Positions 8,398-16,698 are shown, counted from the stretch's first letter. The stretch is 62,968 nucleotides of DNA from an uncultured Flavobacteriales bacterium (GCA_905479915.1 CAJQOH010000019.1:1-62968); one strand, 5' to 3'. A program made the numbers and translations. The notes: a model not told the origin generated them from the sequence alone.

Positions 8398-9009
8398 TTA
8401 TTCGGTTACTATTTTAAATGATTGGCCTTCTGGTAAATCTTTAGTCTGAGTGTATATGGATTTTAAGAAACTAATTTGTTCTTCTGAAGGAACAGGCTTG
8501 AAACTTCTGTCTCCATCACATTTAAACATAAATGGGGGGTAAACATTCATAAGTTGTCCATCCTGTAATTTAATGTCCATTTCATACAACTGATTAAAGG
8601 ATTCAAGTGCTAAGAATTCAGTAGGGTTTTTAATCACCTCATCTAAGAACTGATTAAATGTTAAGTCAAGATTCTCAATGTCACCAGATTCTGAACTCAA
8701 TCTAATTACTTGTTTGTCTCGCCATAAATATTGGTCACCAAAGCAATCTTGGGCAAATGGAATATCAGATTCCAATACTTCATCATATATGCTATGTAAG
8801 TTTGATAAACCAGTCCAAATATCTTCTAATGATATCCATTTAGGGTCATTTATACATCCTTTAAATTGTAAACCACCATTACATATAACCAACCCATTAT
8901 ACTCTCTATAAAACTCTTTTAGTTCACTTGGTAGTCCGTCAAAGGTTTGTTTGTCGGTGATTTGGGTGTTGTGATATGTGATGGCTTTAAAATTCATTTT
9001 AGATTCCAC
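8398..9009 (-). CDS. SMI1/KNR4 (SUKH) family protein, likely immunity protein
   Basis: A 203-residue cytoplasmic protein with SUKH features: 'LPSELKEFYREYNGL' near the N-terminus, 'WISLEDIWTGL', the core 'FAQDCFGDQYLW' and 'TFNQFLDEVIKNPTEFL'. SUKH domains are broad immunity modules against secreted nuclease and deaminase toxins. The GTG at 9009 follows the upstream gene's stop closely; an ATG four codons later is an alternative. It sits directly downstream of a second SUKH gene, with no toxin gene nearby. Confidence 0.8.
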   Translation of the reverse strand: MESKMNFKAITYHNTQITDKQTFDGLPSELKEFYREYNGLVICNGGLQFKGCINDPKWISLEDIWTGLSNLHSIYDEVLESDIPFAQDCFGDQYLWRDKQVIRLSSESGDIENLDLTFNQFLDEVIKNPTEFLALESFNQLYEMDIKLQDGQLMNVYPPFMFKCDGDRSFKPVPSEEQISFLKSIYTQTKDLPEGQSFKIVTE

Positions 9010-9011
9010 TT

Positions 9012-9461
9012 TTACAACTTATTAAACCTATCAATCCAATCTGTAAAAGAATCAGCTATTTTTACCACGGTATCGAAGTCGTGGTCAAAAAAGTAAATGA
9101 CAGCTGTTTCTGATTTTTGTTGTAAGTCTTTTGTCGAGAAGGCAAAAATATTACCCATACAATCCGAGGCAAATGGTATTAAGTCAGTAGATAATTGAGA
9201 TGTCCATTCATTTTTTTTATCATTAACAATACATTCTGTGTTCCAGAATTGTTGAACATCATTCAAATCTAAGTCTTCGTCAACAATAAAGTCAACAATG
9301 TCTGGAGTCCATATATTTCCATATTTCAAGACAAAACTTTTATAGTCGTTTGGTAAATTGATTTGAAACTCTTCTTCTAATAAGTCAATATCACTTTGTG
9401 TTGATGGTGTCGCATCATCACTTTTATTGAACTTACTTGAAAATAGGTTAAAAATATCCAT
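9012..9461 (-). CDS. SMI1/KNR4 (SUKH) family protein, likely immunity protein
   Basis: A 149-residue SUKH protein: 'IDLLEEEFQINLPNDYKSF' and 'VLKYGNIW' at the start, 'LIPFASDCMGNIFAF' in the core and 'FTDWIDRFNKL' at the end. The fold binds toxin partners in polymorphic toxin systems. The gene heads a small operon with the next SUKH gene and has its own candidate promoter upstream. The two SUKH proteins share only family-level similarity, so they are not a recent duplication. Confidence 0.82.
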   Translation of the reverse strand: MDIFNLFSSKFNKSDDATPSTQSDIDLLEEEFQINLPNDYKSFVLKYGNIWTPDIVDFIVDEDLDLNDVQQFWNTECIVNDKKNEWTSQLSTDLIPFASDCMGNIFAFSTKDLQQKSETAVIYFFDHDFDTVVKIADSFTDWIDRFNKL

Positions 9462-9523
9462 TCTGAATTGGTGCTAACAATCAAATAAGTACGACATTGT
9501 ACATATTCAGCTCATAGCTTTAT

Positions 9524-9554
9524 CAAAAGTAGGGAATATGTGAGACTTTCTAAA
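9524..9554 (-). promoter_or_regulatory. Candidate promoter for the SUKH gene pair
   Basis: On the minus strand, TTTA, a 19-base spacer and TACTTTTG match the Bacteroidota -33/-7 layout. The -7 element is an exact TAnnTTTG and ends about 60 bases upstream of the 149-residue SUKH gene. Confidence 0.45.
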
Positions 9555-9555
9555 T

Positions 9556-10191
9556 TTAGAAAAGCTTGTTTAGTTCATCGCTAACCTCAGCAGCTTGCTC
9601 TATAACCATAAAGTGACCACCACCATCAACTGTAATTACTCCATTCTTTTCTCTAAGTGGTAATAACTTATCATTAGTACCGTGAATTCTTATTAAGTTT
9701 TCTGGAGCAACAATCACTTCATTGCTTAATAATCTTCCAATAGCCCACTTCAAGAAGTCTTGGTCTGTATCATCGAGAATCTCTTTTAATAATTGCTTGC
9801 TCTCTTTCTTTTTTACTCCAAAGAACCAATAAGCTAAACTCATTGGAGGATTCATCCAAGATGCTGGAATTATTTTGTGTATTCCAGTTGAACCAATTGC
9901 TCTGAATATTGATGGTAGGTGTTTCTTGTTTGTAATTGATGATAGTAAAATGACTTTTTGTGGTTTAAGGAATTTAGCTATTTCACAAGCTACAATTCCA
10001 CCAAATGATAATCCAATAAGAATGAAAGGTTCTTTTGAATTGATTTGTTCAGCTAATCTAATGCAATAGTAGGAGAGAGACTCATTTTTAGTTGGTTTGA
10101 GCCACTCAATATGAGTAAGGTCGTGATTTGTTGTTAAGTGATTAAAAGCACGTTTGTCAGCCCCTAAACCACTTGTGCAGTAGATATTCAT
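9556..10191 (-). CDS. Alpha/beta hydrolase
   Basis: A 211-residue cytoplasmic alpha/beta-hydrolase. The nucleophile elbow is GLSFGG with Ser62, the probable acid is the Asp in 'GTNDKLLP', and the catalytic His is in 'GGGHFMV'. It is short, with a small cap region around 'SWMNPPMSLAYWFFG'. No substrate can be named; esterase or lipase-like chemistry is likely. Upstream, TATTTTCG lies only six bases before the ATG, implying a very short mRNA leader. It is one of the few enzyme-like genes in the island. Confidence 0.8.
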   Translation of the reverse strand: MNIYCTSGLGADKRAFNHLTTNHDLTHIEWLKPTKNESLSYYCIRLAEQINSKEPFILIGLSFGGIVACEIAKFLKPQKVILLSSITNKKHLPSIFRAIGSTGIHKIIPASWMNPPMSLAYWFFGVKKKESKQLLKEILDDTDQDFLKWAIGRLLSNEVIVAPENLIRIHGTNDKLLPLREKNGVITVDGGGHFMVIEQAAEVSDELNKLF

Positions 10192-10209
10192 TGTTCGAAA
10201 ATACTAAAA

Positions 10210-10878
10210 TTACCAAACCTTTTTGCAGTATTTTCTCAACTCTGGAACAACTAAGTCAATAGGGCTGAGTTTGTCATTTGGACTGTTTAAAATAGAAGCA
10301 TAAACAACTCTATGTTCTACTTCATTTTCAAAGGAAATGTCTTTTACAAAATATGGGGATATACCAGTTTTTTTGAAATCAATTTTCCTCTCCTTGGAGT
10401 ATATTATTTCACCTTCCATAGAGATATAATCTTTCTCTTGTATAGATGTCATTTTTATTAATCGTTGTTTTAGTAATTCAATGCCAATCAACTTAAAGAA
10501 ATTCATATCTGTTATTTCAATACAACTATCGTAATTGTCGAATAAATTTTTATCAGAAGACAATGAGGTGCAATAGATGTAAGTATCGGGAACAAACTGT
10601 CTTTGACTTACCTCCATTTTGGTCATCTTCATCAGTGGTTCGTGGTCTGATTCGTTACTAACATTTACATAGTTTTCGTCTTTAGAATCCTTTTTGAAAA
10701 TTATAAAGTCCTCTTCTTTTATGAATTGAGTTCTACGCTTAAAACCTTCCTCGTTATCCTGTATCTCTTTATTTTCTGTTGATTGATAGAATTTGAGGTT
10801 GTTAATTCTAATTCCCCCTTCATTCAATAACAGATTTGAATAATCACTTTTCATATGTTTAAATAACCTTCTTTTCAT
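10210..10878 (-). CDS. DUF2971-like hypothetical protein
   Basis: A 222-residue cytoplasmic protein beginning MKRRLFKHMKSDYSNLLL. The opening 'LLNEGGIRINNLKFYQS' and the late 'FENEVEHRVVYAS' resemble the pattern of DUF2971 proteins, which are found near defence and toxin genes, but similarity is judged by eye. There is no signal peptide or membrane segment. It starts five bases after the stop of a gene fragment, so it probably lost its original operon partner. Confidence 0.6.
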   Translation of the reverse strand: MKRRLFKHMKSDYSNLLLNEGGIRINNLKFYQSTENKEIQDNEEGFKRRTQFIKEEDFIIFKKDSKDENYVNVSNESDHEPLMKMTKMEVSQRQFVPDTYIYCTSLSSDKNLFDNYDSCIEITDMNFFKLIGIELLKQRLIKMTSIQEKDYISMEGEIIYSKERKIDFKKTGISPYFVKDISFENEVEHRVVYASILNSPNDKLSPIDLVVPELRKYCKKVW

Positions 10879-10882
10879 TGGG

Positions 10883-10999
10883 TTAACTCTTCTCTATTTT
10901 TTTATTGTCTTCATCATACCAATGAAGGAACTGTCTAATTAAATTTGCTTCATCTAAATCTTTACCTCCATTATCTCGCCATCTAATCTCTATGAAAAC
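10883..10999 (-). pseudogene. 3' fragment of a lost gene
   Basis: A 38-codon open frame reads into a stop five bases before the next start. Its sequence (IRWRDNGGKDLDEANLIRQF, then HWYDEDNKKIEKS) looks like a natural protein C-terminus. It has no start codon of its own, and the upstream frame is closed by stops inside the end of the neighbouring membrane-protein gene. The simplest reading is that a recombination event replaced the 5' part of this gene. Confidence 0.35.
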
Positions 11000-11399
11000 T
11001 TGTTACAACGATTATGAATCGTTCGATGTACCAACCAATTTTCATTAAAACTCCAACTAGTAAGAGGTAAAAGCTTTTTGAGGCTAACTTATTATTGATT
11101 AATGTGAGCGGTAATATTGTTGCACACATAAAAATTAGCAAATAAGCAATTTTATATGGTCCAGTTACTCGACTTATTAATTCAAGTTCATCAGAATTTA
11201 TTGTCAGTCCAATTAGAAAGTGAATTATGGTGATAATAGCGTATGATATAATTAACCATCTAATTAAGTTCAATGCTTTTTTTATTTGAAATCTATCTTT
11301 AAAAAAGAAGTCAATTAATTTTAAAGTCAAAATCATAGGGACTAGACAGTAAATTAAATTTTCGTCAATAAATGTTATGATTTCGTTATCCAGCCTCAT
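10983..11399 (-). CDS. Four-helix membrane protein, unknown
   Basis: From the ATG at 11399 (a TTG 15 bases upstream is possible) this gives 138 residues with about four hydrophobic helices, among them 'LIYCLVPMILTLKLIDFFF', 'WLIISYAIITIIHFLIGLT' and 'IAYLLIFMCATILPLTLI'. It overlaps the end of the upstream secreted-protein gene by 14 bases, so translation is coupled. No family is recognised. It may serve as a membrane partner of its operon neighbours. Confidence 0.65.
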   Translation of the reverse strand: MRLDNEIITFIDENLIYCLVPMILTLKLIDFFFKDRFQIKKALNLIRWLIISYAIITIIHFLIGLTINSDELELISRVTGPYKIAYLLIFMCATILPLTLINNKLASKSFYLLLVGVLMKIGWYIERFIIVVTSFHRD

Positions 11400-12321
11400 C
11401 TCTATAGAAATCAATTATAGTATTGTTTTTAATCTTGAAGCTATAGATAACTGCTGATTCGGTACACCAATCTGGTTCAACTAAAAAAGTGTTATAAATA
11501 ACCATTCTATAGCTGCAATCCGTAGATGAAAACTCTACGCTTATTTTATCCATACATATTTTTGGGTCAGAGAAACCTTTAGGAGCAACATTAAAATGAT
11601 ACTCTTTCTCGTCCCTTCCTGTCTTTGATAAAATATCCTTATCAATATCATCAAGAAACTTTTTAAGGTATTCTTTAGTTAAATCAACTGAGATATTCAC
11701 TTCTTGGTCATTATTTGGATATTGGAATGAACGAACAGAGTCGATTTTATTAAATAGTTGGGTACTCATTTTTTCATTTTTCAACAACAATAAGTCAAGT
11801 GCGGAGCATTTAGTTAAATCTTTTGCCTTATCAATTAAACCTTCATACTCAAAGATTCCACAAGTTCCCTCAGACTGGTTCCTTTTTCCAGTTATAATAG
11901 TTTTATTACTATCCTTTTCCCAATCAAAAATGTAGATTTCTGCTTTGAAAACTTCGTTTAGTTTAGTGTAATCCAATCCTTTTCCATCTTCTTTTAATGC
12001 GAAATTGCCTTCTGAATCAATTATCTTAATAGGGGTTCCATTTGAAAAATAAATTATTGTAGTGACACTACCATATGATAACCCTATCTGTTCATATATT
12101 TTTACAATTGAGTTGGCATCAGAGTAAGTTTGAATAACACCACCACCGTCAAACGAATGTGAATGTCCATAAACTTCTGTTGCATCATATTCTTTGAGAA
12201 TAAGGGATTTATTAGAGTCAATATCAAAAACAGCATCATCAATAATTTTTAGGGAATCTTCTTGCCCAAATCCATTGAGTCCAACAAGCAGTAATAATGA
12301 TATGATGGCGAGTTTTTTCAT
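11386..12321 (-). CDS. Secreted protein, type-B leader, unknown
   Basis: A 311-residue periplasmic protein starting MKKLAIISLLLLVGLNGFGQ; the ATGA overlap with the upstream stop fixes the start at 12321. The leader belongs to the island's shared 'NGFGQ' family, while the mature part is unrelated to the other members. The mature part holds conserved-looking cysteines in 'GTCGIFEY', 'KICMDKISVEF', 'TDCSYRMV' and 'DWCTESAVIYSF', suggesting disulfides. No enzymatic motif is seen. It is in the middle of a translationally coupled chain of five genes. Confidence 0.7.
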   Translation of the reverse strand: MKKLAIISLLLLVGLNGFGQEDSLKIIDDAVFDIDSNKSLILKEYDATEVYGHSHSFDGGGVIQTYSDANSIVKIYEQIGLSYGSVTTIIYFSNGTPIKIIDSEGNFALKEDGKGLDYTKLNEVFKAEIYIFDWEKDSNKTIITGKRNQSEGTCGIFEYEGLIDKAKDLTKCSALDLLLLKNEKMSTQLFNKIDSVRSFQYPNNDQEVNISVDLTKEYLKKFLDDIDKDILSKTGRDEKEYHFNVAPKGFSDPKICMDKISVEFSSTDCSYRMVIYNTFLVEPDWCTESAVIYSFKIKNNTIIDFYRDEAG

Positions 12322-12914
12322 TTTAAAATCCAATAGACTTTACCCAATTCTTGGTGATAACCATAAATATTAAGATATGATAAACTATTAATTAGAACAA
12401 TATCTCCTTTATTTAAACGATTAATTTGAAAATTCAATTTCACTTTCCATAATTTTTCTGCTCTTGAAATTTGAACATATTCATCTTCATTTGAAAACTC
12501 AATATAATAGTCTAATTTGAGGTAATGCCTCTTAGAATCATCAATAAAGAAAGGAGTTTCAAAAAGCTTTATTAAAACTTCTTTTGAAATTTCACCTAAA
12601 AATAAATCTACTTTAATAGAATCTTTATAATTAATTTGAGGGTCAATTATGTCGCCATATTCATTGAATTGACCTGTATAGAAAGTGTGCTTAAATGGAA
12701 TGACTTCTTTTTTAGAGTCTTTTAATTGATAAAAATATTTATTAGAATCAATTTTTGAAATTTCATCTCCAAATTCATCATATTTGTAAACTTGCTTTAT
12801 CAATGGGGTTTTGAAGCCGACACCATTTAAATGAAGTTCTGTATTACCGACATCTTGCCCAAATCCATTGAATCCAACAAGTATTAATAACGCTATGATG
12901 ATTAGCTTTTTCAA
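12318..12914 (-). CDS. Secreted protein, type-B leader, unknown
   Basis: A 198-residue exported protein whose TTG start overlaps the upstream TGA (TTGA). The leader MKKLIIIALLILVGFNGFGQ is nearly the same in DNA as those of three other island genes. The mature part contains 'YKYDEFGDEISKIDSNKYF', a pattern that recurs loosely in the island lipoprotein at 21,583 ('YKLDEYGDTVMKATY'), so the two may be distant relatives. No known domain is recognised. Confidence 0.68.
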   Translation of the reverse strand: MKKLIIIALLILVGFNGFGQDVGNTELHLNGVGFKTPLIKQVYKYDEFGDEISKIDSNKYFYQLKDSKKEVIPFKHTFYTGQFNEYGDIIDPQINYKDSIKVDLFLGEISKEVLIKLFETPFFIDDSKRHYLKLDYYIEFSNEDEYVQISRAEKLWKVKLNFQINRLNKGDIVLINSLSYLNIYGYHQELGKVYWILK

Positions 12915-13441
12915 TTTGTTTCACCCTTAATAGTATCTTTTATTTCTATTAAGCCTTTGAATAATTCCGAAGAGTTGTTAATTGACGAATGATTTATTAA
13001 AATAGAATCTGGTATCTCTTGAAATCCCGATAATTCGAAGTTGAATATAAAATAACAATCACAAGCTACAGCCTCAGCATAAAAGGATGTATCTCCATTT
13101 TCTTGGATAGTAAGCCCTACAGGTTTAGACTTTATAATCAAATTTAATATTCCATTTTCATATTCAAATCCAGCCATATTATTTTTTACAGAAGTTGCAC
13201 AATTTGTCCAATGGCTTATTTCCAACTTCAAAATATTAGAGTCTAAAGATTGGTCTATTATTCTTCCATTCTCATAATGGCAATCTTTCTGACATTCAGT
13301 AACATCAAACTTTTTAACTCGAACGTCTGTAAGTTTTTGAATTTGGAGTTCAATAATTTCTTGCTTTTCAGTTTCTGTAATTGTATGCCCACATCCAGCA
13401 GCAACAATTAAAATGACCAATATGATAAACAGTTTTCTCAT
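12911..13441 (-). CDS. Lipoprotein, type-A leader, unknown
   Basis: A 176-residue lipoprotein with lipobox AAGC in the leader MRKLFIILVILIVAAGCG. The start overlaps the upstream stop (ATGA). The mature domain has two close cysteine pairs, ECQKDC and ACDCYF, which may form disulfides or bind metal. The leader DNA matches that of the lipoprotein ending at 17,499, although the mature proteins differ. Function unknown. Confidence 0.7.
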   Translation of the reverse strand: MRKLFIILVILIVAAGCGHTITETEKQEIIELQIQKLTDVRVKKFDVTECQKDCHYENGRIIDQSLDSNILKLEISHWTNCATSVKNNMAGFEYENGILNLIIKSKPVGLTIQENGDTSFYAEAVACDCYFIFNFELSGFQEIPDSILINHSSINNSSELFKGLIEIKDTIKGETN

Positions 13442-13953
13442 TTATGTTTATTTGATATTATCGTTATTATTTCTAACAGTTCCTCCAACTCAGATAGTTC
13501 ACCTATTGGTTGGTGAGCATATAAAGAGATGACGGTTCCATCATTATTAACTTTTGTACTGATGAAAACATTATAGCTTAGCATAAGGTATTCGAATTTA
13601 GCACTGCTAAGTAATTTCTCTGTTTGAGAATTAGTTTTTACAGAATACTTTTTACGAATTTCATTCTTTATTCCAAATCCAAATAATTTACTCCATTTAC
13701 TCTTAGGGAAGAAATGAATTGGTTTTATTTCATTTGGGATTATAAGCATTATTGTATATACAATATCTTCGGTTAATAAAACTGCTGCACCTAATTGGTA
13801 GTTTGCAACTAATTTTATTTTATGTTCATTAAGTGCAGCCTCGCAATATACTCTTTGACTCTTTAATTCCCCGTGTGAAGTATGGGCTGACTTGTAAGCA
13901 TCTTCATAATACTTACCATCAATCTTAGGTGATATTTCTTGTATTAAATTCAC
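13438..13953 (-). CDS. Hypothetical cytoplasmic protein
   Basis: A 171-residue soluble protein starting at a GTG only five bases after a TTACTTTG promoter element, so the mRNA is nearly leaderless. It begins MNLIQEISPKIDGKYYEDAY and has the look of a compact alpha/beta protein ('IVYTIMLIIPNEIKP', 'FEYLMLSYNVFIS'). No family is recognised. It is the first gene of the long leftward block and is co-regulated with the divergent small membrane-protein gene through the shared promoter repeat. Confidence 0.6.
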   Translation of the reverse strand: MNLIQEISPKIDGKYYEDAYKSAHTSHGELKSQRVYCEAALNEHKIKLVANYQLGAAVLLTEDIVYTIMLIIPNEIKPIHFFPKSKWSKLFGFGIKNEIRKKYSVKTNSQTEKLLSSAKFEYLMLSYNVFISTKVNNDGTVISLYAHQPIGELSELEELLEIITIISNKHK

Positions 13954-13955
13954 CC

Positions 13956-14010
13956 CACCAAAGTAACGAATAATCTGAACTTTCCAGATTTTGAGTAGTT
14001 TTATAAGATG
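13956..14010. promoter_or_regulatory. Divergent promoter repeat, copy 1
   Basis: This 55-bp segment differs from 18807-18861 at only two bases. On the minus strand it gives TTACTTTG just upstream of the GTG at 13953. On the plus strand it gives TAGTTTTA just upstream of the ATG at 14008. It probably drives both divergent blocks with very short leaders. Confidence 0.6.
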
Positions 14011-14271
14011 TTTACTGTATTAATAATATTGATTAGTTTAATTTATTTATTCTGTTGTTGGTATTTTATAAAACTAATATGGAGTTCTTCAATTATTAAT
14101 CTAAAACAAAAAAAGCTAAATACTATAATGGTAATTCTATTGCCTATGGTCTGGTGTCCACTTATCTATTCAATTGTAAAATCAAAAACAGGAGGTTCTC
14201 ACGACCCTAACAACAGAAAAGATAGGAATAGTAAGAGAGGGTGGATTATACAAGAAGTAGGTGAAGGGTGA
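14008..14271 (+). CDS. Small two-helix membrane protein, unknown
   Basis: An 87-residue protein with two hydrophobic helices ('VLIILISLIYLFCCWYFI' and 'IMVILLPMVWCPLIYSIV') and a basic tail 'DPNNRKDRNSKRGW'. The second helix followed by a short polar tail resembles the PLDc_N-type membrane module often seen in toxin-immunity pairs, but this is only a likeness. It is the only plus-strand gene between two leftward blocks, and it starts right at the divergent promoter repeat. Confidence 0.6.
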   Translation: MFTVLIILISLIYLFCCWYFIKLIWSSSIINLKQKKLNTIMVILLPMVWCPLIYSIVKSKTGGSHDPNNRKDRNSKRGWIIQEVGEG

Positions 14272-14730
14272 TTAATCCTCCTTTTTATATTTCACATAAC
14301 GCTCTTTATTGTCTCCACCAGTGAAAAAGAAAATTATTAAACTGTCATTAGTCAATTTAGTAATAACACCTTGTGAGGTTTCCATACCATTTGGTCCACC
14401 ACCATATTCAAAAATTTCGATAGTATCATCTTTTACTAAATATGGAACTGTATAACCACCATCTCTTGTTGTAACGTGAAATCCTTTGTCATCAATAATA
14501 AAAGCTGGTTCATCTTCATCAGAGCTATGTGCCCAAGAATTGAAGAGCATATCTTTTGAGAATTTGAAGTTCTTTATTTCACTATTATCTGGAATGTAAA
14601 TTTCTGTAGAATCTTCGTTAATTGTTTTTTCTTCTCTAGATTTGTTACAGTCTGGTTCATCACCACCAGCATCAGCGTATAATATCTCGTACCATAACTC
14701 ACCCGTACTTTTTTTATCATAATATTCCAA
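14272..14730 (-). CDS. Downstream half of a frameshifted lipoprotein gene
   Basis: This frame (TTG start only if read alone) continues the lipoprotein encoded immediately upstream in the -1 frame. It supplies residues such as 'STGELWYEILYADAGGD', 'AFIIDDKGFHVTTRDGGYT' and 'YVKYKKED' at the end, which read as a normal folded domain. The two frames overlap by 157 bases, and a seven-A run on the coding strand lies in the overlap. A -1 slip there would give one 275-residue protein, the usual size for this island. Alone it lacks any good start codon. Confidence 0.6.
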   Translation of the reverse strand: MEYYDKKSTGELWYEILYADAGGDEPDCNKSREEKTINEDSTEIYIPDNSEIKNFKFSKDMLFNSWAHSSDEDEPAFIIDDKGFHVTTRDGGYTVPYLVKDDTIEIFEYGGGPNGMETSQGVITKLTNDSLIIFFFTGGDNKERYVKYKKED

Positions 14731-15098
14731 GCATAATGTGGTTTACAATTATTTAATAGGAAGAATTCTTCACTAGGGATGTCGTCTAAGTCTCTATCGT
14801 ACCAACTATCTTCAACTTCATTAATTAATACTAGACAATTATTTAAAGTGTTTATTGCTTTTAAGTTGTGTTTATCTATGAAGTTATTAATAGATGATGA
14901 ATCTATTTGAAATTTAAACAATTTCCCATACTCGATATATGGATAATAATCAAGTCTTTTGGTATTTGGTGGTAAATCAATTTGAGTAATTTCAATCATC
15001 CAGTCTAAAGCCTCTTGTTCTTTTTTAGATGCCTTGTTTGAATCACCACACCCCATAGCAACAATCAAGAGGATTAGATATGTTAGAATGTTCTTCAT
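14574..15098 (-). CDS. Lipoprotein, upstream half of a frameshifted gene
   Basis: The leader MKNILTYLILLIVAMGCGDS has a clear lipobox and overlaps the upstream stop (ATGA). The first 130 residues look natural. After the AAA AAA codons at the A7 run the frame reads a low-quality tail ending QIIVK, while the -1 frame carries on as a sensible protein. The true product is probably the 275-residue fusion, made by ribosomal or polymerase slippage or restored by a one-base length change in the run. Function unknown. Confidence 0.6.
   Translation of the reverse strand: MKNILTYLILLIVAMGCGDSNKASKKEQEALDWMIEITQIDLPPNTKRLDYYPYIEYGKLFKFQIDSSSINNFIDKHNLKAINTLNNCLVLINEVEDSWYDRDLDDIPSEEFFLLNNCKPHYAWNIMIKKVRVSYGTRYYTLMLVVMNQTVTNLEKKKQLTKILQKFTFQIIVK
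14709..14715 (-). other. A AAA AAA slippery heptamer
   Basis: Seven T on the plus strand read as A AAA AAA in the lipoprotein frame. This fits the X XXY YYZ rule for -1 frameshifting and is also long enough for polymerase slippage or length variation. The -1 frame beyond it is open for another 145 codons. Confidence 0.5.
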
Positions 15099-15892
15099 TT
15101 TAGTTCAAAATCAGAGTTATGAGTTGCAATTACTTCGATGTTTCCAGTTCCGTCTAAATAATATCCATCATCTATTTCGCCACTCTTAAGGTTAATAATC
15201 CAATTATGACCAGCATTGTAATCAAATCCTTTCAAGTAAAGGATAGAGTCAGATTTGGTGTCTTTACAAATTCTAAAATATGGTCCATTTCCAAACCAAA
15301 AATCAAATTCAAAATCATTCCCCGTTCTTTTATCTGTTATTTCAATCTCTGCTTCGACTTGCCAATCTAAAAATGTTGGGATAGTATAGGTGTTGACTTC
15401 AAATTCAAATTCAGAATTGCTAAAATCTGCTGAATTACTAACTTGGTATTCTCCAAAACCTCCAACTAAGAAGACTGCAAATAGAATAATGTAGCTTATC
15501 TTTTTATGGCGTAATAAATTTTGAGATTTGAAGCTATATAACAGATAGTTTATTCCAATCGCTGGCAAACCTATCAAAAGTCCAACTTGAAACCAATACC
15601 AGCCTCGGTTAACTATAATCGGGTAGGTGAACAGAACCATTACGATTATCCAAAAGAAAAAATGGTAGCGATAATCAATCGTAATACTTTTTAGAATTTT
15701 CCAACAAAGAATAATGGATGCTATAATAGTGATTATCCAACTTGCACTCAATAGTATGTTGTCGAGTAAATCATCAATGCCCCACCAATCTACAAACATA
15801 GAATAGTCATTCATTTGAAAAGTATGAAATGAAACAACAATCCATAAAGCACTTAGAAAACCTATAACTACTATTCCTATAATTTTATTCAC
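15095..15892 (-). CDS. Membrane protein with periplasmic C-terminal domain, unknown
   Basis: A 265-residue protein. The N-terminal 160 residues contain four or five helices ('IIGIVVIGFLSALWIVVSF', 'ASWIITIIASIILCW', 'WIIVMVLFTYPIIV', 'ISYIILFAVFLVGGF'). The last 100 residues form a soluble beta-rich domain ('DWQVEAEIEITDKRTG', 'YFRICKDTKSDSILYLKGF'). It starts with GTG two bases after the upstream stop and overlaps the next gene by four bases. No family is recognised. Confidence 0.65.
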   Translation of the reverse strand: MNKIIGIVVIGFLSALWIVVSFHTFQMNDYSMFVDWWGIDDLLDNILLSASWIITIIASIILCWKILKSITIDYRYHFFFWIIVMVLFTYPIIVNRGWYWFQVGLLIGLPAIGINYLLYSFKSQNLLRHKKISYIILFAVFLVGGFGEYQVSNSADFSNSEFEFEVNTYTIPTFLDWQVEAEIEITDKRTGNDFEFDFWFGNGPYFRICKDTKSDSILYLKGFDYNAGHNWIINLKSGEIDDGYYLDGTGNIEVIATHNSDFELK

Positions 15893-15893
15893 T

Positions 15894-16301
15894 TTAGTTT
15901 TCTAATAATTTGTTTGGCAAATCATAACTTGCTGCATACTGTAATTCTTCACTTCTTTTTTGAAATTCTTTAAATGCTTTTCTATACCATTTTGAATCGT
16001 TAGGAGTTGTGTTAAAATCCTCACAAACCATTACATCATAAAATTCTCCGTTCTTCCAAGGTTCAATACCCATTATACCAATACCTTTTTCTTCAACTCT
16101 ATTAAGTACAATCTGAAAATCTGATTCAGAGAAATAGTAAATTGATTCAGAGTCAAAACCATCATTAAGATTCTCAAGTCCCACAAATACATTGGTCTTT
16201 AAATAGTCGAGTTTAGTCATATGGTCAATATTATTAGGTTCATCACTGCCACATCCAGTGGAAACAATCAAAATCATTAGATATGTAAGTAGGTTTTTCA
16301 T
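15894..16301 (-). CDS. Lipoprotein, type-A leader, unknown
   Basis: The ATG at 16301, preceded by AGGA, gives a 135-residue lipoprotein with leader MKNLLTYLMILIVSTGCGSD; a longer frame upstream lacks a signal and is rejected. The leader is almost the same as those at 15,098 and 22,200 (shared 'LLTYLILLIV' type). The mature part includes 'YFSESDFQIVLNRVEEKGIG' and a helical end. Function unknown. Confidence 0.65.
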   Translation of the reverse strand: MKNLLTYLMILIVSTGCGSDEPNNIDHMTKLDYLKTNVFVGLENLNDGFDSESIYYFSESDFQIVLNRVEEKGIGIMGIEPWKNGEFYDVMVCEDFNTTPNDSKWYRKAFKEFQKRSEELQYAASYDLPNKLLEN

Positions 16302-16305
16302 TCCT

Positions 16306-16674
16306 TTATATGAAATCTCTTGCCAGTAAAAACATCCAACAGAATGAGAATAAACTGCCAAGTATAAAACAGGTCATTCTAAATCTATCCGACCAGAATC
16401 GAATCTTAAAGTAATAATTGAGTAAAATATCAGAGCCCCATCCACAAGTGTAGAATATGTTCGCTCCAAACAACCAAAATACAATAACAAAATAATTATC
16501 AAATGGTGAAATTCCGTTTGGAACCTCGCTTCGCAAAAAATAAACAAGGAGTCCTCCAGTCAGAGTAATTAAATTATATATAATTCTTTTTTTCTCCCAC
16601 CATCTAACGGATAGAGATATCTCATTGATTCCATCTTCTTTTAACTTACTGCTTTCCTTATAATTTTTATTCAC
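16306..16674 (-). CDS. Small membrane protein, unknown
   Basis: A 122-residue protein with about three hydrophobic helices ('IIYNLITLTGGLLVYFL', 'YFVIVFWLFGANIFYTCGW', 'MTCFILGSLFSFCWMFLLA') after a polar N-terminus. The layout resembles small 2TM-type domain proteins, but no family is assigned. It sits in the leftward block between two lipoprotein genes. Confidence 0.6.
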   Translation of the reverse strand: MNKNYKESSKLKEDGINEISLSVRWWEKKRIIYNLITLTGGLLVYFLRSEVPNGISPFDNYFVIVFWLFGANIFYTCGWGSDILLNYYFKIRFWSDRFRMTCFILGSLFSFCWMFLLARDFI

Positions 16675-16698
16675 GCTTCTTAAATAATAATTTTTAGA

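Noticed and set aside
14272-15098. Two independent overlapping genes instead of one split gene
   Set aside because: The second frame lacks a good start and leader, and the join at the A7 run gives a continuous protein of normal size.
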